DNA of 64,000 nucleotides from the NCBI RefSeq assembly GCF_029320955.1, contig NZ_CP119757.1:496001-560000 (forward strand). Direction: 5' to 3'. This stretch comes from Flavobacterium sp. YJ01. Its GTDB lineage: Bacteria > Bacteroidota > Bacteroidia > Flavobacteriales > Flavobacteriaceae. The stretch's first letter is position 1. Each line of letters opens with the position of its first letter. The notes under the pieces were generated by a model. It searched no databases and was not told where the DNA came from. It saw only the letters and a list, made by a program, of their open reading frames with translations. This document shows positions 8,701 through 17,333 of the stretch, piece after piece. A program made the position numbers and the translations under genes.

Positions 8701-9978
8701 TCAATGCTCATGCTCTCCTCCGCCTTTCATTGCAGAAAGCAGATAAAAAGCGCCTTTTGTCACAATTTTAGCATTTGCGGAAACTTGATTTACAAACTTA
8801 ATTTCTGTAAAACCTAAATCTGTTGTTCCAGGAATTACTTCTACAGCTCTAAAATGCACTTCTTTCTGATGAATTTCTTCCTTTTCGCCTTCTTTATGAT
8901 CATGTTTTTGTTCGGCTTTTTCATCTTCTTGAACAAACACAAAATACTTATCTGCATTTCTAACAACTGCATCCTTTGGCAATGCAGAAACCGTAGCATT
9001 TGTAATATTAATATTAGCCGAAACATACATTCCAGGAATCAAGCCTTTGGCATCGGCTGGATCAATTTTGGCATGAACGGCAACTGTTTTGCTTTCATTA
9101 GAAAATGATTTATTGATTCCGAAAATCTTTCCTTTAATAGATTTATTAGACTGATTTGTCAACACAAAATCTATTACCTGACCTATGGAAATTGAACCTA
9201 AATCTTTCTCATAAACATTTAAATCCAAATGCATCTGACTATTATCTACCACTTCAAAAAGAGAAATTCCTGTATTTGCAAAGGCTCCTTTAGCAATACT
9301 GATTTTTCCAATATAACCATTTATTGGTGCAACAATGGGAACCAAAGACGAGCTTCCTTTTGTAGCAACATGTAAAGCTTCTAATTTATTTTTAGCCGCT
9401 TGTGCACGTGCTCGTTCGGCAGCTAATTTCGCTTTTACTTCTTGAAAAGTTTTTCTCGGATTTACATTTTCATCGCTCAACGTTTTCTGGCGATTGTATT
9501 CTAACTGTAAATATTCAACATTTGCTGTTGCAGACTGATATTCTTCCTGCATTTCAATTACTTCCAGATTCTGAATCGTTGCTAAAACTTTTCCTTTGTT
9601 TACAAATGTGCCTTCTAAAACATAAATATCTTTTACCGTTCCGCCAATTAAAGTAGAAACTTCTGCTGAATTTTGCGGAGGAACTGTCGTATAACCATTT
9701 GCTTTAATAATTTTATTGAGATTTCGGTCTTCCACAATTCCTGTTTCAATGCCAACAGTTTTGTATTGAGATTCTGTTAAAGAAACTTCTGTAGTCGATT
9801 TTTCTTCTTCTTTTGGTTCTTCCTCCTTTTTTTCATTGCATGCAATTAGGGTAACCGCAAAGATCGCAAGGGCAAATCGCAAGGCACGCAAGGAAACAAA
9901 ACTTTGCTCCCGATAGCTATCGGGATTGCGTTTTTCCTTTGCGCTCTTTGCGGTTAAATAACTAGATATATTTTTCAT
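8701..9978 (-). CDS. RND efflux periplasmic adaptor lipoprotein (CzcB/CusB type)
   Basis: A 425-residue membrane-fusion protein linking an inner-membrane RND pump to an outer-membrane channel. The mature part has the beta-barrel and lipoyl half-motifs (GGTVKDIYVLEGTFVNKGKVLATIQNLEV about 108-136, then VAPINGYIGKISIAKGAFANTG) around a coiled coil (about 140-200). A His-rich loop near residue 350 (HDHKEGEKEEIHQKEVHF) suits metal efflux. It is a lipoprotein, with the lipid Cys at 47 in VTLIAC. The signal region is odd: residues 8-43 are encoded by a palindromic intergenic-type repeat (9852-9956) inserted in frame, so the hydrophobic core FALAIFAV is repeat-derived. Last gene of the operon, 2 bp after the outer-membrane factor. 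Confidence 0.92.
   Translation of the reverse strand: MKNISSYLTAKSAKEKRNPDSYREQSFVSLRALRFALAIFAVTLIACNEKKEEEPKEEEKSTTEVSLTESQYKTVGIETGIVEDRNLNKIIKANGYTTVPPQNSAEVSTLIGGTVKDIYVLEGTFVNKGKVLATIQNLEVIEMQEEYQSATANVEYLQLEYNRQKTLSDENVNPRKTFQEVKAKLAAERARAQAAKNKLEALHVATKGSSSLVPIVAPINGYIGKISIAKGAFANTGISLFEVVDNSQMHLDLNVYEKDLGSISIGQVIDFVLTNQSNKSIKGKIFGINKSFSNESKTVAVHAKIDPADAKGLIPGMYVSANINITNATVSALPKDAVVRNADKYFVFVQEDEKAEQKHDHKEGEKEEIHQKEVHFRAVEVIPGTTDLGFTEIKFVNQVSANAKIVTKGAFYLLSAMKGGGEHEH
9852..9956. repeat. CGCAAAG-family palindromic repeat inside the czcB-like coding sequence
   Basis: A 105-bp element with terminal inverted arms TAACCGCAAAG (9852-9862) and CTTTGCGGTTA (9946-9956), an internal row of CGCAAGG words, and a perfect 18-bp palindrome TCCCGATAGCTATCGGGA (9908-9925) at its centre. 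Its length is a multiple of three and it is open in the gene's frame, encoding residues 8-43 of the adaptor. Related copies: 11153-11286, 25155-25270, 31308-31398 and a fragment at 43627-43645. Confidence 0.85.
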
Positions 9979-9980
9979 GA

Positions 9981-11228
9981 TTAATTGTTTTTGATGGTTG
10001 GAAATTGAAGTTCGATGGCACTTTGATTGTAGCTGTGTGTTGCTTCTGCAAATTGTTTTTTAATATCAATTGCCTGATTTAAAAAACTGATATACGACCA
10101 ATAACTCATATCGCCGTTGGCATAACTTTTCTGTGCTGTTTCAATAATCTGATTGGCATATTGCGAACCTTCATTTTGAAAATACACTAAGTTTTTTTGC
10201 TGTTTTTCAAAGTTATTTCGTAATTCTTCTCGCTGTAGATTCAAAATCATTTTGCTTTTATCTAAAGCCAATTGTGATTGCGAAATGCTAATTTCTGCTG
10301 CTTTTGCTTTCGTTGTATTTACTCCTCCAAACAACGGAATTTGCAATCCAGCCGTGAAACCTTGAAATAACGATTCGGTGTTTATCGTCTGTGCGAAATA
10401 GCCCAAACCAACTTTTGGCGTTCTCAAAGCTTTAAAAGTTCCAGCTTCTTTTTGGTAAACCGAAATCTGCTGTTGGTAAAAATCAGTCAACAAACTTTCT
10501 GCTTTTGTATTTTGCTGACTTTCTACAAAAGTGTACTGCAAAGCTGTATTCTGATCTGGAACGATATTTTCATTTGTTTGAATAAAAAACTGAAGCTGTT
10601 TCTGATAAATTGCCAAATCGTATTCTAGTTGTGCTTTTTGCGTTTCAATTTCTTTGACTTTCGCTTTGGCGCTAATCACTTCAATATTTCCGCTTTCTCC
10701 AGTTTTAAAACGGAGTTCGGCATTCTTTAAAAATTTGGTGTAAATATCATTTAGTTCTGAATTTAATTTCTGAATCGAAATTCCATACAAATATTGATAA
10801 TACGCCAAAGTCACCGCTTTTTCCAGTTCGTAAGAAGACAACGCTTTTCGTTTTTCAGCCAGTTTTGCCAATTCTTCTTGCAATTGACGATTCGCTTTTG
10901 TTATGTTTCCTAACGGGAAAAACTGCTGTACCGAAACATTATGGTCAAAATCGACGCTATTAAATTGTCCGCCTTGATATTGCACCTGAAGCGGATCGGG
11001 CTGAAAAGCTGCCTTTTTAAGAACAGTTTGTTTTTCTATTTCTTTATCGGCAATTTTTAAATCGATGTTGTTTGATTTGGCAAGTTCTATTGCTTTTTCT
11101 AAAGATATTTTTTGTTGTGCAAATGTTGTTGTGCATACCAATAGAAACGCAGTTAACCGCAAAGTTCGCAAGGAAAGCGCGAAGTTCGCAAAGGTTAATT
11201 TTCTTAAATTATATAGTAATTTTTTCAT
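9981..11228 (-). CDS. TolC-family outer-membrane efflux protein (CzcC type)
   Basis: A 415-residue outer-membrane channel of a tripartite metal efflux pump. After a signal peptide ending TTTFAQ comes the TolC pattern: ISLEKAIELAKSNNIDLKIADKEIEKQ, long heptad-rich helices with the repeat half LRFKTGESGNIEVISAKAKVKEIETQK, then LGYFAQTINTESLFQGFTAGLQIPLFGG. The gene sits 38 bp after the RND pump and 2 bp before the adaptor. The first ~25 codons, including the ATG and the charged start of the signal peptide (LRKLTFANFALSLRTLRL), lie in a CGCAAAG-family palindrome (11153-11286). A first helix of Arg and Leu words is unlike a normal signal n-region, but the hydrophobic part AFLLVCTTTFAQ is intact. 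Confidence 0.9.
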   Translation of the reverse strand: MKKLLYNLRKLTFANFALSLRTLRLTAFLLVCTTTFAQQKISLEKAIELAKSNNIDLKIADKEIEKQTVLKKAAFQPDPLQVQYQGGQFNSVDFDHNVSVQQFFPLGNITKANRQLQEELAKLAEKRKALSSYELEKAVTLAYYQYLYGISIQKLNSELNDIYTKFLKNAELRFKTGESGNIEVISAKAKVKEIETQKAQLEYDLAIYQKQLQFFIQTNENIVPDQNTALQYTFVESQQNTKAESLLTDFYQQQISVYQKEAGTFKALRTPKVGLGYFAQTINTESLFQGFTAGLQIPLFGGVNTTKAKAAEISISQSQLALDKSKMILNLQREELRNNFEKQQKNLVYFQNEGSQYANQIIETAQKSYANGDMSYWSYISFLNQAIDIKKQFAEATHSYNQSAIELQFPTIKNN

Positions 11229-11286
11229 TTTCTTTTAATTTTTTCTTTGTGTCCTTTGCGTACACCTTAGCGTTCTTTGCGGTTAA
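11153..11286. repeat. CGCAAAG-family palindrome spanning pump stop and TolC-like start
   Basis: Terminal inverted arms TTAACCGCAAAG (11153-11164) and CTTTGCGGTTAA (11275-11286) enclose further CGCAAGG/CCTTTGCG words and an AT-rich centre. The right arm encodes the last five residues (NRKER) and stop of the RND pump; the left arm encodes residues about 10-25 of the TolC-like protein. Confidence 0.85.
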
Positions 11287-14200
11287 ACCCAAGCTCCAAC
11301 ATTAAATACAAAATCGGCAAAACGATTAATGTTAATAAAGTTGCCGAGAATAAACCTCCAATAACAACAGTTGCCAAAGGTTTCTGCACTTCTGCTCCAC
11401 CGCTTGTAGACAAAGCCATTGGCAAAAATCCTAAAGAAGCTACGGCTGCGGTCATTAAAACTGGTCTTAATCTGGTTTTAGTTCCGATATAAACACGCTG
11501 CAACGGATCTGAAATACCTTCTGTTTTTAATTGATTGAAGTAGGAAATCAGAACAATTCCGTTTAAAACGGCAATTCCGAATAAAGCAATAAACCCAATT
11601 CCTGCCGAAATACTAAACGGCATTCCTCTTAAAACCAAAGCTAAAACTCCGCCCATCGCAGAAAGCGGAATAGCAGTAAAAATTAAAACGGCTTGTTTAA
11701 TGCTATTAAAAGTAAAATAAAGCAGTACTAAAATTAACCCTAAAGCTACCGGCAAAGCCACAAGAAGTCTCTGCGACGCTTCGATTAAATTTTCAAATTG
11801 TCCTCCGTAAGTGATAAAATAACCTGACGGCAATTTGTAGTTTTTATCTAAACGCTGTTGAATTTCTTCTACAACACTTTGAATATCTCGTCCGCGAACG
11901 TTTAATCCAACTGTAATTCTTCTTTTTCCGTCTTCGCGAATAACCTGCACCGGACCTTGCTCATATTCAACCGAAGCAACTTGTGAAAGCGGTACTTGCT
12001 GCCCGTTTGGAAGCGGAATAAACAAATTGCTAACATCGGTAATATCGGCACGATTATCTTCATTCATTCTAACTACAACATCAAATCGTTTACTCTCTTC
12101 ATAAATTTTTCCAGCACTTTCTCCCGCAAATGAAGAACGGATTATCTGATTAATGTCAGAAATATTCAATCCATATAAAGCGATTTTGTTGTAATCGTAT
12201 TTTATGGTAATTTGAGGCAAACCTGTTACTTTATCGGCTTTCAAATCGCCAACGCCTTCAATACTTTTTATTTTCGAAATTAGTTCAGTTGCTTTTGCGT
12301 CTAGAATTTCTAAATCATCTCCAAATATTTTGATGGCAATATCAGAACGGCTTCCCGTCATTAATTCGTTAAAACGCATCTGAATGGGTTGCGAGATTTC
12401 TATATTAACGCCAGGAATTACTTCCATTTCTTCTTTCATTGCATTGGCCAAATCTTCCCAATTACGATACTTTCCTGACCATTCTTTTTTATCTTTCAGA
12501 ACAATAATCAAATCGCCGCTCTCTATTGGCATTGGATCAGTCGGAATTTCACCGCTTCCAATTTTGCTTACAATCGTTTTTATTTCGGGAAATTTTGCTT
12601 TTAAAATCTGCTCGTATTTTGTAGTCGTTTCAACGGTTTGCGTGAGCGAACTTCCCGTCATAATTGTGGCATTCATTGCTAAATCTCCTTCTTCGATTGT
12701 TGGAATAAACTCGCCTCCCATATTTTGAAAAATGATAACGCTCAAGGCGAATAATCCGATGGCGACTGCAAGCACAACTTTTTTAAATTCTAAAGCTTTT
12801 TTCAGCAAAGGCATATACAGGTTTTCGAGCCATAAAATCATACGGTCGCTAAAGTTTTCTTTGTGTTCTGTTTTCTTAGACAAAAACAAAGCACTCATCA
12901 TTGGCACATAAGTTAAAGACAAAATAAAAGCGCCAATAATCGCAAAACCAACTGTCATTGCCATTGGTTTGAACATTTTCCCTTCGGTGCCAATTAATGC
13001 TAAAATCGGCAGATAAACTATTAAGATTATAATTTCACCAAAAGCGGCACTATTTCTAATCTTTGAAGCCGAATTATAGACTTCAGCATCCATTTCTTCT
13101 TGTGATAATTCTTTTTTGTTTTTGAATTTCTGCAAATGATGCATCGTCGCTTCTACAATAATTACGGCGCCGTCTACGATAATTCCGAAATCAATTGCGC
13201 CTAAACTCATTAAATTTCCACTTACTCCAAAAAGATTCATCAAAATAATGGCAAAAAGCATTGCAAGCGGAATTACAGAAGCCACAATTAATCCTGCACG
13301 AAGATTTCCTAAAAATAGAATTAGTACAAAAATGACAATTAAAGCTCCTTCTAATAAGTTTTTTGTAACCGTTCCGATGGCATTATCAACCAATTTTCCA
13401 CGATCGATAAAAGCTTCTGCAACAACGCCTTCTGGAAGACTTTTATTAATTTGAATCATTTTTTCGTGAATTCGATCGACAACGGCTTTTGAATTTTCGC
13501 CTTTAAGCATTAAAACCAAACCAGAAACAATTTCACCTTTTCCATCTTTTGTAGAAGCGCCGTAACGTAACGCAACACCTTCTCGAACCTCAGCTACATC
13601 TCGAACCAAAACAGGCGAACCATTTCTGTTTTTAACAACAACATTTCCTAAATCTTTCGTTCCTTTTGCCATTCCGACTCCTCGAATGAAATAGGCATAT
13701 TGATCTTTTTCAATGTAAGCTCCTCCCGTATTTTGGTTGTTTTTTTCTAAAGCATCAAAGATTTCTGTAATTGTAACTCCCAAACTATTTAAGGTGTTTG
13801 GATTAACAGCAATTTCATATTGCTTTAGTTTTCCTCCCCAAGAACTTACATCAGCAACACCTTTAATTCCTTGCAATTGCGGAATAATAATCCAATCTTG
13901 AATTGTTCTTAGATCAACAGCGCTGTATTTATTTTCATAACCTTTTTTGGCATAAACATCATATTGATAAATTTCGCCCAAACCTGTACTAATCGGAGCC
14001 AATTCTGGCGATCCTACGTATTCGGGAATATTTTCTTCTGCTTGTTTTAATCGTTGAAAAATTTGTTCTCGCGCCCAATAAATATCAACATCATCTTCAA
14101 AAACAACGGTTACAACCGATAATCCGAAACGAGAAATACTTCGAAGTTCTATCACTTCTGGAACTGTTTTTACGGCTTGTTCTAACGGATAAGTAATTAA

Positions 14201-14389
14201 TTGCTCTACTTCTTGACTGGCAAGCGTGGGAGCTGTGGTAATAATCTGTACCTGATTATTGGTAATATCAGGAAGTGCATCTAATGGCAGTTTTTTTAAG
14301 GAATAACTTCCTACGGCAATTAATACCAAAGTAAATAATAGTATAATGAACTTATTCTTTATACTAAATTGTATGATTTTATCTAACAT
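11267..14389 (-). CDS. CusA/CzcA family heavy-metal efflux RND transporter
   Basis: A 1040-residue inner-membrane proton-driven metal exporter with the two-fold repeat of RND pumps. N-terminal marks are LPLDALPDITNNQVQI and the porter motif GLSVVTVVFEDDVDIYWAR. DFGIIVDGAVIIVEA in the fourth helix (about 400-414) carries the acidic proton-relay residue of the HME group, and GGEFIPTIEEGDLAM and MRFNELMTGSRSDIAIKIFG mark the second half. Together with the following TolC-like and adaptor genes it forms a complete Czc/Cus tripartite system, likely for divalent ions such as Zn, Co or Cd; the metal is not fixed by the sequence. The last residues, GFNRKER, read into a repeat element. Confidence 0.95.
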   Translation of the reverse strand: MLDKIIQFSIKNKFIILLFTLVLIAVGSYSLKKLPLDALPDITNNQVQIITTAPTLASQEVEQLITYPLEQAVKTVPEVIELRSISRFGLSVVTVVFEDDVDIYWAREQIFQRLKQAEENIPEYVGSPELAPISTGLGEIYQYDVYAKKGYENKYSAVDLRTIQDWIIIPQLQGIKGVADVSSWGGKLKQYEIAVNPNTLNSLGVTITEIFDALEKNNQNTGGAYIEKDQYAYFIRGVGMAKGTKDLGNVVVKNRNGSPVLVRDVAEVREGVALRYGASTKDGKGEIVSGLVLMLKGENSKAVVDRIHEKMIQINKSLPEGVVAEAFIDRGKLVDNAIGTVTKNLLEGALIVIFVLILFLGNLRAGLIVASVIPLAMLFAIILMNLFGVSGNLMSLGAIDFGIIVDGAVIIVEATMHHLQKFKNKKELSQEEMDAEVYNSASKIRNSAAFGEIIILIVYLPILALIGTEGKMFKPMAMTVGFAIIGAFILSLTYVPMMSALFLSKKTEHKENFSDRMILWLENLYMPLLKKALEFKKVVLAVAIGLFALSVIIFQNMGGEFIPTIEEGDLAMNATIMTGSSLTQTVETTTKYEQILKAKFPEIKTIVSKIGSGEIPTDPMPIESGDLIIVLKDKKEWSGKYRNWEDLANAMKEEMEVIPGVNIEISQPIQMRFNELMTGSRSDIAIKIFGDDLEILDAKATELISKIKSIEGVGDLKADKVTGLPQITIKYDYNKIALYGLNISDINQIIRSSFAGESAGKIYEESKRFDVVVRMNEDNRADITDVSNLFIPLPNGQQVPLSQVASVEYEQGPVQVIREDGKRRITVGLNVRGRDIQSVVEEIQQRLDKNYKLPSGYFITYGGQFENLIEASQRLLVALPVALGLILVLLYFTFNSIKQAVLIFTAIPLSAMGGVLALVLRGMPFSISAGIGFIALFGIAVLNGIVLISYFNQLKTEGISDPLQRVYIGTKTRLRPVLMTAAVASLGFLPMALSTSGGAEVQKPLATVVIGGLFSATLLTLIVLPILYLMLELGFNRKER

Positions 14390-14508
14390 TTTAAATTATA
14401 ATGAAATGAGAAATGAGACAATCTCTTGTCTATCTTGATTTTGTGGAAATCCACACTTCTCTAATCCAAATTCTGATTCCGATAATTATCGATACAGAAA
14501 GGATTTCA

Positions 14509-14832
14509 TTATCCTAATTGAGGCGGCTGCCAAATACTTCCGTAGAAATTAGAAGCTAAAATAGAATTGTAACTTGGTAACGGACTTAAAATAAGATGAT
14601 CAGTTTGTGGAAATTCAAAAGTTATCGGAGTTTGATAACTTAAAACCTGAGCCCCACAGCAATTACATGCACAAAATGGCGAGCATAAATCATTTTCTTT
14701 GTCATGTGAATGATTCTCTTCTGAAGAAAATTGAGCTGTTTTATGCATAGCACTGTTCACTTCCATATCTGCGCAAGGCATATTCGAAAGTGCCATCAAA
14801 TAAACTGACAGTATAATTGCTATCCATTTCAT
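14509..14832 (-). CDS. Small Cys/His-rich secreted protein (DUF6660-like) heading the RND operon
   Basis: A 107-residue protein with a signal peptide (KWIAIILSVYLMALSNMPC). The mature part has a short His-acidic stretch (ENHSHDKEND) followed by CSPFCACNCCG, six thiols or nearby that could bind metal. It resembles small DUF6660 proteins found in front of czc/cus operons in Flavobacteriia; I recognise this from memory of the arrangement. It is 119 bp upstream of the pump on the same strand. Its role, perhaps metal sensing or chaperoning in the periplasm, is inference. Confidence 0.7.
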   Translation of the reverse strand: MKWIAIILSVYLMALSNMPCADMEVNSAMHKTAQFSSEENHSHDKENDLCSPFCACNCCGAQVLSYQTPITFEFPQTDHLILSPLPSYNSILASNFYGSIWQPPQLG

Positions 14833-14836
14833 ATCA

Positions 14837-14844
14837 CAAAAATA
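14837..14844 (-). promoter_or_regulatory. Candidate -7 box in front of the small Cys/His-rich gene
   Basis: On the minus strand TATTTTTG matches TAnnTTTG and ends 4 nt before the ATG, which would give a leaderless message. No TTG is placed at the usual distance upstream, so support is partial. Confidence 0.35.
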
Positions 14845-15136
14845 GGATTTATTCTTTTACGAATTATAAATTTATTTTTAACTCATTACATCTTAAGACA
14901 AACTTAAACATTACAAAAAACACTGAATCACAAAAACTTACCATATTAGTTTATTAAAAAAAACGCAAAATGTTAAAAATTTTTAATTAACTTTAACACA
15001 ATTAACCACCATAAAAATTAGTTCATACCCTTTTTTTATAATCCTGTAAAACAAAAGACAAGCCGAAATTCCCTCAGAATACATTAGTACAATATTATTT
15101 CAAGCAGTTTATTTAATCAATTAAACACTTTATTCT
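14845..15136. other. Gene-free divergent spacer
   Basis: About 290 bp between the divergent efflux operon and the first barrel gene. Very AT-rich, no ORF, no hairpin of note, no convincing promoter pair on the plus strand. Confidence 0.6.
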
Positions 15137-16258
15137 ATGAAATGTAAAAAACTAATATCAGCCCTTTTACTATTATGCAGCATTCAAATTTTCGGACAAG
15201 TTTATACAGATAAAGTTGTTGGAGAAAAAAATCAAGAGGTTAAAGATAGCCTCAAAGTCGCCGATTATCCTTATGCATTACCTATCTGGGGAGAAAAAGT
15301 TGCTCAGAAAGGTTACAAACTTCCTTATTCAGCAGGACTTTCTATTAATTACTTTTGGCAAGATTCTGAAATTGTTATTAATGATCTTAATGTAGGTTTT
15401 AATAATGGACCGCAATACAATCTAGACGAAATTGTGCGTTTTGATAAATCTCATGTAGAGGCTGGCGCATTAACTATTCGTCCTGATATTTGGCTTCTAC
15501 CCTTTTTAAATATTTATGGAATATTGGGGAAAGCCAATACTTCAACTAAAATCAATGCCGGAATTTATGTTCCAGATCAAGATAACAATTGGTCGCAAGT
15601 TGCTCATTTCTCAACAAAAGCAAATTTTAACGCTACAACATTCGGACTTGGAATGACGCCAACAATTGGAATTGGCGGCGGATGGTTGGCTTTGGATATG
15701 AATATGGCGTGGACCGATATCAGCTCGCTTGATAAACCTGCGTTTTCTTATGTTTTTGGTCCACGATTAGGGAAAACATTCAAATTTCGTAAACCAGAAC
15801 AAAATATTGCCGTTTGGGTTGGTGGTTTTAGAGTTCATATTTCTGGAGATACTAACGGAAATTTACCTTTATCTGATTTTATAGATCTAAGCAACGCTCA
15901 GCAAAAAGTTGATGATGGCTTGGCAAAAGTGACAGAAAACCAGACTAAAGTAGATAATTGGTGGGATAGTCTAACTCCTGTAGAACAAAAAAATCCAGTA
16001 AATGTTGCCAAACATAATACAGCAAACAGAGCACTAGAAAGTGCAGGAAATATTTTAGCAACTCTAGATGGCGCTCTAAGCACCGCTGGATCATCGTCTG
16101 TGCAATATTCTCTTCAAAAAAGACCTAAAGATATGTGGAATTTTATTGTAGGTTCTCAATATCAGCTTAATAAACATATTATGTTTAGAGTTGAAGCTGG
16201 TTTTCTTGGAAGCCGTACACAAGCTTTAGGAGGAATTCAATATCGTTTTGGACTTTAA
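15137..16258 (+). CDS. Outer-membrane beta-barrel protein of unknown function
   Basis: A 373-residue secreted protein with a signal peptide ending IQIFGQ. After about 100 residues the sequence alternates in barrel fashion (AGALTIRPDIWLLPFLNIYGILGK, FGLGMTPTIGIGGGWLALDMNMAWTD, RLGKTFKF, HIMFRVEAGFLGSR) and ends in a typical last strand GGIQYRFGL. Residues about 255-320 form an inserted helical loop of polar heptads. No enzyme motif is seen. The following barrel gene starts 9 bp later, so the two are cotranscribed. Function unknown. Confidence 0.75.
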   Translation: MKCKKLISALLLLCSIQIFGQVYTDKVVGEKNQEVKDSLKVADYPYALPIWGEKVAQKGYKLPYSAGLSINYFWQDSEIVINDLNVGFNNGPQYNLDEIVRFDKSHVEAGALTIRPDIWLLPFLNIYGILGKANTSTKINAGIYVPDQDNNWSQVAHFSTKANFNATTFGLGMTPTIGIGGGWLALDMNMAWTDISSLDKPAFSYVFGPRLGKTFKFRKPEQNIAVWVGGFRVHISGDTNGNLPLSDFIDLSNAQQKVDDGLAKVTENQTKVDNWWDSLTPVEQKNPVNVAKHNTANRALESAGNILATLDGALSTAGSSSVQYSLQKRPKDMWNFIVGSQYQLNKHIMFRVEAGFLGSRTQALGGIQYRFGL

Positions 16259-16267
16259 TTTCTGATT

Positions 16268-17029
16268 ATGAAAAAGAGTTTATTGATACTCCTCGTTTTC
16301 TTTTGTATGAATGAGGCGAAATCGCAGGTTTTGATATCGCTAATTTTTGGAGATAAACTTAATTCGCCTTTTTTAGAATTTGGACTTGAAGGCGGTATCA
16401 ATCTTTCTGATATTTCAAACCTTGAAAGCTCTGGAATGAATCCGGGTTTCAATCTTGGTTTTTATTTTGATGTTCGATCTAAAAAAAATCCTGCTTGGAT
16501 GATTAATACTGGCGTTATAGTTAAATCTCCAATGGGAGCCAGACATATTCCTGTTTATTCTTTAGATGATGTCAACTTAGACAATACATTTGAAGGCGGA
16601 ACTGTTAATCGAGAAATTCGTTATTTTAATGTTCCTATTTTAATAAAATATCAGTTTAAAAACAGGATTTACGTTAAAACAGGACCACAACTCGGACTTC
16701 TTGCATCGGCTTTTGATGAATTTACAAATGAGATTAATAAAAACGATGTTACTTACAAGAAAAAAATCAGAGATGAGATTCGCGTAATTGATGCTGGAAT
16801 TGCATTAGGAACTGGTTATCATATGAATGTGGGCAACGGATTGAATATCACTATTCAATATTACTACGGATTGGTACCTGTAATGAAAGGAGACGGTCCA
16901 AATGTATATAACAGATCTTTATACTTAACAGCCGGAATTCCTATTGGAAAAGGAAAAGCTGCACAAAGAAGAGCTGAAAAAGATGCCGAAATGAATAAGG
17001 TTATTTTACCTGAAGATGAGAAAAATTAA
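16268..17029 (+). CDS. PorT-like outer-membrane beta-barrel protein
   Basis: A 253-residue protein of the outer-membrane beta-barrel type seen throughout Bacteroidota. It has a signal peptide (KKSLLILLVFFCMNEAKSQ), GLEGGINLSDI near residue 43, GFNLGFYFDVRSKKNPAWMINTGVIVKSP, IPILIKYQF-type strands (FNVPILIKYQFKNRIYVKTG), and a closing strand LYLTAGIPIGKGKA. The last 20 residues are charged (QRRAEKDAEMN). It sits 9 bp after the preceding barrel gene. Ligand or partner unknown. Confidence 0.75.
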   Translation: MKKSLLILLVFFCMNEAKSQVLISLIFGDKLNSPFLEFGLEGGINLSDISNLESSGMNPGFNLGFYFDVRSKKNPAWMINTGVIVKSPMGARHIPVYSLDDVNLDNTFEGGTVNREIRYFNVPILIKYQFKNRIYVKTGPQLGLLASAFDEFTNEINKNDVTYKKKIRDEIRVIDAGIALGTGYHMNVGNGLNITIQYYYGLVPVMKGDGPNVYNRSLYLTAGIPIGKGKAAQRRAEKDAEMNKVILPEDEKN

Positions 17030-17070
17030 ATTATTTTTTTTGTGATATTATTAAAAAACATTTAGAATAA

Positions 17071-17300
17071 TATTTCGCTCCGCTGGAGCTTTTGATGGGT
17101 TTTAATAATTATTTGCTATAAATATTTCGTCCCTCTGGGACTTAAACTAATCATTAATCATCCAATGGAAAAGTTTCGGAGAACATTAATATTAAATTAT
17201 TTTACACTCAAAATATAAAAAGCTTCGGAGAAGCTAAATATTTATAGCATAATTACATAATTATAAGTAAAGCCCCAGAGGGGCGACATATATCATGTTG
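17071..17300. repeat. Intergenic repeat cluster of the TCCCTCTGGGAC family
   Basis: The 304-bp gap between convergent genes has no ORF. It contains short palindromic words: CTCCGCTGGAGC, GTCCCTCTGGGAC and GCCCCAGAGGGGC, each preceded or followed by AAATATTT-type sequence, plus AAGCTTCGGAGAAGCTT. Inverted copies at the two ends can pair with each other. Such words are common between Bacteroidota genes. Confidence 0.7.
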
Positions 17301-17333
17301 AAGGTTATGCAAACCTCTAAACCTTAAATATTG

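Noticed and set aside
14458..14508. CCGATAATTATCGA palindrome as an operator of the efflux pump
   Set aside because: Resembles the CCCGATAGCTATCGGG repeat core and lies between two genes of the operon, so no independent support for an operator.
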